Part shown: in pieces, positions 33,880 to 44,200 of the stretch
Numbering within the stretch: the stretch's first letter is position 1
Layout of the letters: every line of letters begins with the position of its first letter
Source of the DNA: Cristatella mucedo
Taxonomy: Eukaryota > Bryozoa > Phylactolaemata > Cristatellidae
Length of the DNA: 64,000 bases
Assembly (NCBI GenBank): GCA_009760855.2
Contig: WPIO01000029.1
Location: forward strand, 2,249,501-2,313,500
Direction: 5' to 3'
Made by a program: the position numbers and the translations under genes
Notes under the pieces: model-generated
The model's input: only the letters and a program-made list of their open reading frames with translations
What the model was told of the DNA's origin: nothing
The model's database searches: none

Positions 33880-34795
33880 TCAAAATCGGCTCTGCCAGCC
33901 TATATCCTGTAGCATCTGCACGAAATCTGAGTTTCCTGTTCTACAGTGACCAATCACTAGACGACCACATGAGCTCCACAGTCAAGTCTGCCTACTTTCA
34001 GCTACGCAACGTTTCAAATTTCGGGTGTGGTTAGGCCAGGATACTGCATTTAAATTGGTCCCTGCATTTATGAAATCCTGTCTCGACTTCTGTTACTCAC
34101 TGCCTGCTGTTCTAACGGCCTGCGCCAGCAGGCGCTTACAGTTGGTGCAAAATTCTTTAACCAAGCTTGTCTGTCGTGAGCCTCGCAGTCGCAGCATGAC
34201 ATAATTTCTCACCGATATATGCTGGCTCTGAATCAAGCAGTGCATCAACTTCAAGGTTCAGTCACTCACTTTTACGTTTTCACTCTCTGGCTCCAGCCTG
34301 CCAACCAGAGATACTCTCCCACAAGGCTATGCATTGTACAACCCACTTGTCTGACTTATATCGCTTGGCTGTGCCTCGATCCAACCTATAATCGCTTGGA
34401 GACCGCACCTTCAGTTCTTGTGCTGCCAAAGCGTGGGGCTCACTCACAACTGACGTCACGACATCTCCTGACTTAACTGAGGTCACGACGGACACTCAGA
34501 TCACAACCACGGGCCTGAAATTTGAAAGGAAGCTAAAAAGGCACTTGTTACTTACAGCGTTTAGTGGATCCTTGTGATTTTTCCTTTGTGTGGCTATGCG
34601 TGCTGACACTTCGCATGCTGCCACTAATCATATTTACATGTTGACAAAATTTACGCTACCTCTAACCATATCATGCTTGTTTACATTGTGCATGTTACTA
34701 CTAATCAGTTGATCATGCTTCCTTTGCAGCATATGTACATTGTGTTGAAAGTGATTAAGTTTTCTGAGGGCGCTAGGCAAATTTATTATTATGAT
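33880..34795 (+). mobile_element. LINE family A, 3' third, degenerate
   Basis: Carries the RT thumb block (agacgaccacatgagctccacagtcaagtctgcc), the C-terminal block and a 3' UTR ending 'agtgattaagttttctgagggcgc' with a short TTA repeat. Multiple indels. Confidence 0.8.
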
Positions 34796-35129
34796 AAATT
34801 CAGAAGTCTCTCAGGCTGCAAGCAAGTTATTGGCGAGACATGTCTAGAACGCAAGAGACGGCAAACAAAAAACCTAAGCACTTAGCAGATATCTATTTTT
34901 TAGGGCGGCTATGAATGCTCGGACAGTCCAAAGGGACGTTATCTATAGCATCAAAGTCGCCTCCAGACAATACAGTCAAAGGCTGGCCCCATCACATACT
35001 CACATACGCATATACATTCGAGAGCATTTGCGAGACATGAAGGTCATAGCTGAAAGCCGTGCAGCCGAAATGCGGCCGCTGCCTTTTTTTGCCTCAGCGC
35101 ACAAACTATGTAGACACGTGTAACCAAAA

Positions 35130-35290
35130 AGCTCTTTCTTAACAATTGGGAATAACATGATCGCTTTACCATAAACCGTGAGATAATAGTTTCATCCTCT
35201 AGCCTTGACGCGGCTAGTCTTTGCGACTCGTACACATGGGCTCTATTGAACTCGCAAAAGTTCGAACGTCCTGCGGGGGTCCGCATTTCT
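35130..35290 (-). CDS. Possible exon, unrecognised minus-strand gene
   Basis: The reverse strand between an acceptor-like CCCCCGCAG and a possible donor (ATG|GTAAAG or CG|GTTTAT) reads GRSNFCEFNRAHVYESQRLA and ASRLEDETIISR. The composition is protein-like and helical. I could not fit its phase cleanly to the flanking candidate exons. Confidence 0.25.
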
Positions 35291-37071
35291 TCATCCAATG
35301 ATTATAGACTTTCACGGGCAAGTAAAACAGAAGTAGCGGATCCCATCTAAAGATCCGAGTCTATATGCTGCTAGGGCATTTGACTCTTGAGTTAAAGAAG
35401 ATACAGAAACTTGTGCCATTTGCTAACCTGGCATTTTTGCCCCTTATATCAATTTCATGGGGAGGAGAGGCTTTGCTCAGCGACGGATGTCTGACCGCTT
35501 AGCCGCTTGTTCTTACTGCTTCCGACGAGGCTCACTACGTACGGTACGGAATTTTCTAAGAGCTTATCACTCTAGTGACAGTGTCGATAGACAACAGCCT
35601 TATGTCACTTCATCTTTGACCAGCTGCTGCGTGGAGCTGCTACACGATTGGTTGACGGGTTTGCTCGTAGTTCCTTCTAGACGGCCCATGCCTAAAAGGA
35701 ACTAGAGCCTGCTACAGCTGGCGTTGCAAAGCTTAACTTTAAAGCAAGGGTCACCGAGGTGTGGAGACGTGTCGCATGGCATGTCCACCTATGCATGCTT
35801 AAATTTGTAAAGGTGTTTCAATCAAAATGCTTGTGGTTGCTTGACCAAGATGGACGCCAGGAAGAAGCATCCATTGATAGCGATTTTCCAGGGGTAACTA
35901 TTCGTCCGCTAGCCAGTCTACGGCCTGATACTAGGTGGTACCTATCTTCAATGCATTCTATTTAACGATAAATATATTAAATGGTAAGGCGAACAACATA
36001 TCGAGTGTCGTTGCACCACTAACCCAATGCGTCCTTTCAGCTACTCTTCTTTACATCCGTTATGCAGATACTAAAACATCTGGGAATTAATGCACTTAAG
36101 TGAACTGGGGTATTGGGTTGCCATCAAAGTCTTCTTGCCCAGCAAAGTTTTGCTGCAGGACGAAGTGTTCTGTGGATACTGATGTCATATTTACAAAGCT
36201 TTACCAAAAAGGAAAGCACATATGCACCCGATGTAGTGATGGGTCAGCGGCTTACTTTGAAAGGTCTGCTGAACAGCTGGAGAATCCACTTTGGACCTGC
36301 AAATATAACGTCACATGACGGTATTTATGTCAGCAAGTTTGGCGCTCGCTACTTTTCTATGTGGCTGCTTGTTATAACAGCTACGAGAAAATTAACTATG
36401 AGCAAGAGCCATTTACTATGAGCAAAAGCTCAAAATACGAACAACAGCTTAAAATTGTTGCTTGTCATGCACGCACTGTAAGAGCAGCCGAACAAAGTTC
36501 GAGCTGTAAAACTCGTACAAGTTTTGTACATGTGAGCGATTTGTAAGTCAAAATGGGTGATTTTTGTCCTCCCGACATGTCAGTAACTGTCATGGCCGTC
36601 AGTAACCCATAATTTTTGATTATCTGGAAAGAGCTTGCAAGAAGTCGTGGTTCTCACAGCGATGGCCCTGATCACGCCACGAACGACCACCATTTTCAAG
36701 CGATCCTTTAGTGATCGACATAATGCATGAGCAGGTGGACGCACGCAAGTTGAATGCAGACCTTAAACTCGTAGGCCAATATGTCCGCTTGAGAAAAGTT
36801 GGGTAAATTAAAAAAATCCAGAGACCGGAAAGTTTAGGAGTAGTGCTCGTGGGAGCAGGTGCAAGTACTTCTTGAGTGCACTCCATCGGTGCGTAAGTTA
36901 TATTGGTAAAAGAGCACATATTTGAACTGCCTGAATTAGGTAGATATCTTCTCAATTTTTCTACCTCTGCAAATGGTATTCAAACACACAATGTGTATGA
37001 TCATGGTATAAATGATGCGATTTCAATGCTTTGACTTTTGAAGTGTTTAATCCAGGTTGGTGAAATCGTAC

Positions 37072-37160
37072 CTCTTGTTCGATGATGCTGAAGTTGATTC
37101 GACAGAGCTCGCTGTGAATCTCGTCAACTCCGTGAAATGGCGAGGTCCAGTACGAGTTAG
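37072..37160 (-). CDS. Possible exon, unrecognised minus-strand gene
   Basis: Acceptor TTTAACTTTCTTAG, donor AG|GTACGA. In the frame compatible with the exon at 37906 it reads LTRTGPRHFTELTRF plus a Ser-rich tail. A second frame (SYWTSPFHGVDEIHSELCRI) is also open and looks at least as protein-like, but its phase does not fit that exon. Confidence 0.4.
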
Positions 37161-37905
37161 CTAAGAAAGTTAAATGAAACAAATATGCAATTCAATATGA
37201 AAAGTTGATTAATCAGCTGGCGTACACGGGCTGCATCATATGATAAGTTCACTCATGTTATTCAATGAATAGTTTTGATAACTTTGTTTGAATATAGAAG
37301 GGTCTCCGTTAGCTGCTTTTATACTATAATAAATAGATTCCTTCAATTGTGTGGCAAACACGGAGAGCATAAATGAGCAAACCAATGTCTAGAAATCATC
37401 AGAAGATCATTAAATTCAATCAATTATACATAATAATTGGGGTTAAAGAAATCCAGTAGTCACTCCCTCATATTCCGCAAATGGACTAAAGGTCTTACAG
37501 CATAGGAAACTCACAAATGGTATTGTTATGTTAACTTCGTAGATTCTTTGCTGTCATTTTGCACATTTTAATAGTGAAATTAATAAAGCATTAGAATTTT
37601 GCAGATATATATAATGAACCTGCATACATTCAGCGAGGTTGGAAGGTACACTGGATACATAATAAATTGAACCCATTTTCGGAGCTAGGATGGCGGTTGT
37701 AGTAAATTTTTGATGACATAATAAGGATATAATCATTTTAAGTAGCTAATACTGTGGCACCATATTTTCCGCTGTTAGCAGCTTACAGAGACGATTTAAA
37801 AAGTTAAGTGTTCTGGTAATTCCTTAACCTTAGGATCAGCTCAATTTGGAACCAAAACATTTCTTTAGCATTCTTCTATGCCTAATGGCCCCTCTGAAGG
37901 CATAC

Positions 37906-38172
37906 CTTAAGCTTAGCGTCGGAGGGGCACAACTCGAACCTCGTTAGCTTCTCATCCGCCAAGAATTTTGGAGCTTCTTTACTTAAAAGAAGCGATAGCC
38001 TTTTCCGCAGACAGAATCTGTTTCTAAACGCCAAATAAACGCGGATAAGATGGCTTCTTAGTCCCTCGCATTGGTAGCGTCCCCCTGGAGAAACGGTCCG
38101 AAGAAACGGCTCAACCAGAGCACGCCGCCCAGGAAAGCTGTTTGGCCCTTTTGGAAAACGGTCGTTTCCCAT
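37906..38172 (-). CDS. Exon of unrecognised minus-strand gene (possible start)
   Basis: Ends at a good donor (AAG|GTATGC), phase 0. It reads CEGLRSHLIRVYLAFRNRF, RLSLLLSKEAPKFLADEKL and TRFELCPSDAKLK, a basic helical segment of clear coding character. It may start at the ATG at 38172 (MGNDRFPKGPNSF) or at an internal acceptor at 38084 (CGTTTCTCCAG). A LINE B tail lies just upstream. No family recognised. Confidence 0.5.
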
Positions 38173-38211
38173 TTTGTGAGTAAAAACATTGTGGGTGGAT
38201 TGCAGACCGTA

Positions 38212-38322
38212 CAAGATTTCGGACCGAAAGCCGCTCAGACTTTGAGCGAGCTATACAAAGCTCTCCTGCGTAACACCCACACAGTTTTTGTAGCTTTGTG
38301 GAGTTACAGACGGAGATACCAA
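38212..38322 (+). mobile_element. LINE family B 3' tail
   Basis: 'accgaaagccgctcagactttgagcgagc' through 'gtggagttacagacggagatacc'. Confidence 0.75.
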
Positions 38323-38394
38323 AGATAAATTATTGATTAGCAACGAAAAAGAGAACCAATTTTATGCTCACACTTAGCAGAAGAGTATAAGTAA

Positions 38395-38505
38395 ATAATA
38401 ATTGTTTTATTAAGACATTCGCTTTTAGTGCCCTACTAAAACTAGATATTTTCTAGGGACTTTACATTTGCTAGAAAGGAAGAATGCAAGTTATTAATAA
38501 TAACA
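38395..38505 (-). mobile_element. LINE family A tail
   Basis: Diverged terminal motif of family A on the reverse strand, flanked by AAT-rich ends. Confidence 0.55.
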
Positions 38506-38507
38506 AG

Positions 38508-39770
38508 AATAATAATGCAGTAGTTTACCGCCTTCCGAGAACTTATTCTCTTTCTAGGCACTTACATATGCTGTAAAGTAAATATGATAAAATGATTAGT
38601 AACAAGCACAATGTCTCAAAGCATAAGCATAGTAATAACATGCACCGCCAGCATACAAAAAACAAAGAGTAAATGCTGCTAGGAGCAGATAGAAAATATA
38701 ATTCATTTGTATAATGAACTAAGAGAACTTAATCTCTATTCAGGTACTTCGCATATGCCACGGAGTTCAAGCCCACGACCTTCAAATACATTAACCTTGA
38801 CCTTGGTTCGGGCGAGAACCATTAAAAATGTGGGTAGAACCAGCATGGCAGATGCGTTTTTAACCTCTTTTTAAGCGTCGTCGAGTCATGTGACGTCATG
38901 ACCTCAGTCGGGAGTCATTTCTAGGCTATGGAAGCAAACGAACAGAAGGCGCGGTCTCCAACTGATTTGAGGAACAGCTAACCGACTTGAGTCACAAGAG
39001 CAGGCGGGATTCAAAGCTTGAGACGAAGAATTTCAAATAGGCAGGCCAGAGCAAGAAAATGAAGGAACGTTATATTGAGTGGCAGAACCTTGAAGTCGAT
39101 ACGCTGCTAATGCAGGTCAGTGAGAAAGTAGCGTAACGTCAGTTGCGACGTTTACGACATCCAAGCCTGGCTACAGAAATTCACAGCAACAGTAAGCATT
39201 TTTTTTTAAAGAAAGCTTTGAACTGCAGTCAAGATGTCACAAACGCACGAAAGTTTTGGCTGTTATGTCCTTGTCAAGTATAGATCAAAGTTTTCGCAAT
39301 GCTATGTAGCTGAGAGTCTGCTTGAATGTAGTCTATTATGTTTTGCTATTTAGTTTTGCCCGCGTCTGGGAGTGGAGCGAGAGCGGGTAGTGAGCATATG
39401 AGGCTGCGAAGCTCTTTCAAGCAGCTGCCTCTTGATATTCTTGAAGGGCGTGAGTAGCCGGCGACATGCAGGGAGAAGGTGCTGGTGGAGAACTCGCGGG
39501 GTGGAAAACTGGCTAACTCCGTCGAGAGGATGGAGTGGACATTGCATGCAGAGACTGCAGATGATACTCGTTCCGAACCCATTCAGCGGGTTAAGCTATC
39601 CTATTTCAGAGTCATCCTAGGTTTTATCATAACCAGCGAGCTACTTTTATCGTCGTTCAACCTGAGAAAGTGCGCTGAATTCAAGTGCAAATGTCCCCAA
39701 CAAATGCTGCAAGGGAGTTCGTGCAGGAAACCATTGCTTAAGGTTGACTAGATTTTCGGCACGGCGCCAC
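38508..39770 (-). mobile_element. LINE family A carrying a nested SINE
   Basis: The reverse strand reads remnants of the RT (FLRLNDDK near 39650, TTFKQTLSYIALRK near 39320) and the 3' UTR. The copy is split by SINE A at 38688-38850. About 200 bp at 39345-39560 do not align to other copies and may be a further insertion. Confidence 0.7.
38688..38850 (-). mobile_element. tRNA-derived SINE, family A, inside LINE A
   Basis: The reverse complement has the tRNA-like head and LINE-type tail, with LINE A 3' UTR on one side and coding region on the other. Confidence 0.75.
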
Positions 39771-39798
39771 ACCTCATCTGTATTTACCTGTGCTTCAG

Positions 39799-40030
39799 AA
39801 TATGCCACGAGGGAGCAGCAATGAAGTGTATAGCGATTGCTCCCCGAACTACTACCAACCCTAGCGAATGGCGGGGCAATCCCTTGCGGTTGGTTGCCAG
39901 CCAGTACTAGGCGCGGCGCCCCGACGCTAGCCAGCGAATCAGAGCACAGCGTTCCAGTTATTGGGCCGAGCCGGGACGCTAGCGAATCAGAGCGCGGCGT
40001 TTCTGTCGGTGTAGAGAAGTTTCTGCTAGC
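39799..40030 (-). promoter_or_regulatory. Possible promoter and 5' UTR exon, minus strand
   Basis: GC-rich block with CCAAT-like motifs on the reverse strand and two imperfect ~36-bp repeats (+ strand 'gacgctag-(ccag)cgaatcagagc'). It is followed on the reverse strand by a splice donor (GCACAG|GTAAAT) near 39799. It would suit the minus-strand exons at 38.17 kb and below. Confidence 0.3.
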
Positions 40031-40437
40031 AATAATGCCTGCATGCCTAATTAGAAATACGCGTTGCTGAGTAATTTTTAGTAGGCGTTGTCCATTTGCT
40101 ATTTAGCAAGACGCAGATAAACACAATAAGTGTACAAGACTTAACTCAGCAAAGTGCTTCGGGAATAAATCCAATAAAAGAGCATGAAAACGCGAATACG
40201 TACGTTCCCCAACTGCCTGACAGCTTGACTATCTCCGTTCCACGCTCGACCTGCAAATACAGGTCTGGCTGAGTGTACCTAGCCAGCCTGAGCGACGTAG
40301 ATATTATCATTCGTGTAAGCCGATTCGTAACGAGAATTTAAGCTTTATAATTATTACGCATCACGAAAATTCATTCCAGAATGGCCAATAAGGACATCGA
40401 CGAGAATATCACGAGGCTCTAGTAGAAATGATCTGAG

Positions 40438-40530
40438 GAATAAATTCCATCCGTAGTGCTAGGAATAAAATAGCAATAAATAGAAATCCGTAGTGCTAGG
40501 AATAAGTTCCATCCGTAGTGCTAATTCTAT
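40438..40530. repeat. Short tandem repeat, ~22-bp unit
   Basis: Four irregular copies of 'atccgtagtgctaggaataa' separated by short variable spacers. Confidence 0.7.
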
Positions 40531-40825
40531 CCGTAAGGACGGTTCAGAAAATTTGCAAAAAGTCTTAAGTGCCGCTGCATACAAGGAGAAGCACTTCTGC
40601 AGAGCTCAAAGCGGCTGGTCAGAGATACCTAAACGGTTACCGGCCCGCCGTTCGTTAAAACCTTGCCATGTCACATTCGGGCAATGCAAGCTATTGGGGG
40701 AAGGGGGGGCTGGTGTTTGTTATTGGTTCCCACAGCTGTGGCCATGCATAAAGGCACTAGTGTCAGCCAGAGAATCCCATAAACACAGGAAGCAAGATCG
40801 ATAAAAAATGCACTTGAAGGGTCAA

Positions 40826-41282
40826 GTTCGAAGAAAACTGGTGCTGGCAAGGCTGAAGCATGGTTCGCACAATGTGGCAGCCTTCTTGACGGAATTCTAC
40901 TGTTCAAAGTTGGCTGACAATGAAGATCAGTTACGTAACGATGCCTTTGGCGAGCCATGTTTTTCATCATATCTCCTACTGTCCAGATACTTTCACGAAT
41001 TAAAGTATGCTCCAAGACATTCCCTCCTTCTTTAGTGTACATAAGTGGCTAGCGACTGTCCCCCTCTTCCATTTTCTTAGCTGTATTTAATGATACATTA
41101 GTTTAAGAAAGTATTTGGGCAGTATAAGATATGATGAGAATCATAGCTTGCGAAAGGCATCAATAAGTAGCTGATCTTTTCCTGCATTGTCAGCCAACTT
41201 TGGGCAGTAGAATTCCGTCAAGACGGCAGGCACATTGTGCGAACCATGCTTCGGGCGGGCCAGCACCAGCTTTCTTCCGAAC
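40826..41282. repeat. Inverted repeat made from the last exon of the 41-46 kb gene
   Basis: Left arm 40826-40994 (+) and right arm 41107-41282 (-) are diverged copies, spacer about 112 bp. The right arm is most of the real terminal exon. The left arm still translates as RRKLVLARLKHGSHNV and LTEFYCSKLADN, but runs on into unrelated residues, so it is a pseudo-exon. Substitutions between arms in this frame include silent changes such as cgc/agg for Arg. Confidence 0.85.
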
Positions 41283-41290
41283 AGCCAGCA
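41141..41290 (-). CDS. Exon 10 of the 41-46 kb gene (stop)
   Basis: The acceptor CCTTCTTCGCTCGTAACAG opens CWLFGRKLVLARPKHGSHNV, then PAVLTEFYCPKLADNAGKDQ and LLIDAFRKL, stop at 41141-41143. Most of it is duplicated in inverted orientation downstream. Confidence 0.7.
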   Translation of the reverse strand, partial: CWLFGRKLVLARPKHGSHNVPAVLTEFYCPKLADNAGKDQLLIDAFRKL

Positions 41291-44200
41291 CTGTTACGAG
41301 CGAAGAAGGAACGCCAACTTACACATGTTCTTCACCTGTTTCTTGACTTCCGGCAGAGGTGGAAGGTTAAGCTAAAGCGTAGAAGCATTCGGGGCTCCTC
41401 GGTAAGCAGCGCCATCAGAGAGGAGAAACAAGACCTATTTCGGCGAGCGCGTCCAATGGGAGCACTCACCCGATTCACGTCCACACCATTCCAGAGGTAA
41501 AACTGCTTTAGAACTGATTCCTTGCTCGGACGGTATGGGTTTTCCGAGTCATGCCTTGCCGTATATGCAAGCTGAGCAGCCTGTAGAAGGGAAGTCAATC
41601 TCGCATATCTAGAAGAGGACTACCACGAGCTCCTTGATCAAAGAGATATACCAGCAACAAACATCCGGCCGACGCTAGCGAACTATCGTTGCAGCACGAA
41701 TATGTTGCAATTTTTTTATAAAGAAGAGGAGGCTAGCGTGGAACGCGCTACCTCGGACCAGTGGACCGTGCTCCAAAACCAGGAATTCAAGTCTCCCAGG
41801 TCCATGCATTCGGATAGGCGACTTTGACCCTGTGCAAGCGAATATACTTGGGTTGTCAGTAGCGTTGCCGATTCGCTTAACTGACTGATGCTACGACAAC
41901 TTCCGCTACTCAGCAACTAAGTGAGGTGAGAACATACAGCATGGGCAGCTGGGTAGCATGAATCATGAAAAATAAAGAACGGTGTGCGGAGTTTCCACTG
42001 GCGCGTTCGTTTGATCTCTCTAAGCTGTACACCGGCACATTCATGACACTCGATGTGCCATTTCTACCGAACTCGGCATCACCAAATCGGCGTTTCTGGT
42101 GCCGAGGCCCCTTAAACATCACGGTCGCTCCGTTGACTGCATGCCAGGTGTCACTGTGGACACGCCGAACGTCCTTGACACGTGGGCGGATGACTCAACC
42201 CACGAATTCAACTCAGCCATGGGCCACGGCTGCAACTGGCTGTCTACTGCCTGCCTGCCTGCTTGCTGGGGTCGAGCGTGGGTTTGTCGGTACTTCGCCA
42301 TGACCGTGCCAAACGGAATAGGCAGCACTCACGTTCGGCTCCACGACGTTGGCTTCCTTGGGTTTGACGAGCCGGTTCTGTGCGTACGGCAATATGCTCT
42401 GCCTTCTCATACTCATAAACACCGATGGCCTTCGCTTGTTCATTTGGGTCGGCTCGGGCATCATGGGACTGCCTGCAGCAGACGGCGGAAAACCTAGCGT
42501 TGTTACCGGTCGGCGCTATAGGAAGACAATCTACATATGACAGCTGACGTTCAGATATTTTGGTTGGTTAAAAACCTGTGGCACTGCATAGCCGCCGAGC
42601 GTTAGCCGTCACAACATCATGCAGTTGACTCGCTAAATATAACGACTGAAAGAAGTCTATTGCAACACAAAAGAGAGGTATCTCAAAAGAAAAAGATCTT
42701 GACGGTGCATCTTGTATGCCAATCTCTTACAATGTCGTTTTGGTAGCGCGATGGTCGGTAGGCTTTTCAGTAACAGCCAGTCAGCTAGAGAGAGAGCTTA
42801 AGGACTCTAAGATAGAGATGATCTAATGCATTCGCACGCCGGTTGTTCATGGATCCTCCCCTCACGCCAGCCGCTCATCAGAATCCTGTTGTTTAGCAGT
42901 GCCTCTAACCAACCTCAAATCCTTTGGAGACCATACCTCCCAAGTCATACGCCTTTGAAGCCTGAACTCACTGATTTAAGTCTTGTCCTTATCTGAAAAA
43001 TAAGTTAACGGTTGGCTGAAATCACAGTTTCATTTATATAGTGGCAGCATATTACGGCTAGCTTCACCGTTTGAAGCGATCAATAAAAGATCGCCCACTA
43101 CAGGACTCCAACCCACGACCCGGGTAGTGAACAGCTTGCACCTTTCCCGGGTTAAGACCAAGGGCAAAGTTAAAAACATGCTCTTCACATCATTCTCCTC
43201 GCCCAAGTGAATCATCCTTTAAGTCAGGGGTATTCAAACTTTCCGGACTACTAGGCCATTTCAAGAGGTCATGAAGGCACACTAGATCAGAAGAAACCAC
43301 GCCCACTCCTCCAGGCTGGCAGAATGATCTTGGCCAGACGAACAAAGTACCAGTCGCCATAGACACACAGTGGCGAACGGCAATTTTAGGGGTTGACATT
43401 TATCATCCCTTCCCGGACAGGCGCTTCTGTTTCATATAGGTGCCTGACATCAGTTTCAAAATAAAAACGGGCCACAGCTTGAGCTGCAAACCGAAATAAT
43501 GAAGGAGAACGATACCTCGACAATTCAATAGGCCGGATCCAACAATAAATAACAAGGGGGCGTAAAGGCTGGACTGACGTACTAGCTAGACCATATCTGT
43601 CCTAAAGGCCGGAGATTGACTACCTCTGCTTAAAGTGCTTGCGTGGGCTGCAATAGTAAATGTAGCTAGTTGGTTTGCTTATTTTCAGTCTTTTCAGGAG
43701 GGAACGCCGATATTAAGTTCTTCCAGAGCGAAATGAAAATGCTTATTGAAAATGCATTATCATCCCGGTGGCCGTTCAGAGGTCAGAGCCACAGCGAATC
43801 GATTTGGCCCGATGACTCCACTGTCTAGGCTTTGCTTCGAACTTCACCCACAGTGCCTTGGATGGTGGTGCGTCGGTAGGTATATCATAAGAACGGCTGC
43901 AGCCCAAAGGACAGGGACTCACATAGTCGCTCCACCCCCGGGTTTTAGGAGACTGCTTATGTCCGTGCAATCACACCCACATCATTGCAGATATCGTCAT
44001 CCGTCATCCCCGTCCGTACATGCTTTTCTCTTCAGATCTCAGAGAAAGAGAACACACTTCAAGATGCCTCCGATACTAGACCAACTAAGTTGTCGAGATT
44101 CCACTTCACGTCTCTCTGACGGGCAGGCTACTTAATTTCCGAGAACAGTGATTTCCCTCGTACAATTCCACTGTGCCCTACCAGACTTTGGAAAATGATG

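Noticed and set aside
40493-41035. + ORFs (103 and 75 codons) as a gene
   Set aside because: The second is the inverted copy of the terminal exon of the minus-strand gene, without an acceptor or stop in register; the first lacks any support.
42099-42497. 132-codon + ORF
   Set aside because: It is antisense to exon 6 of the minus-strand gene, whose splice signals and phase are much better.
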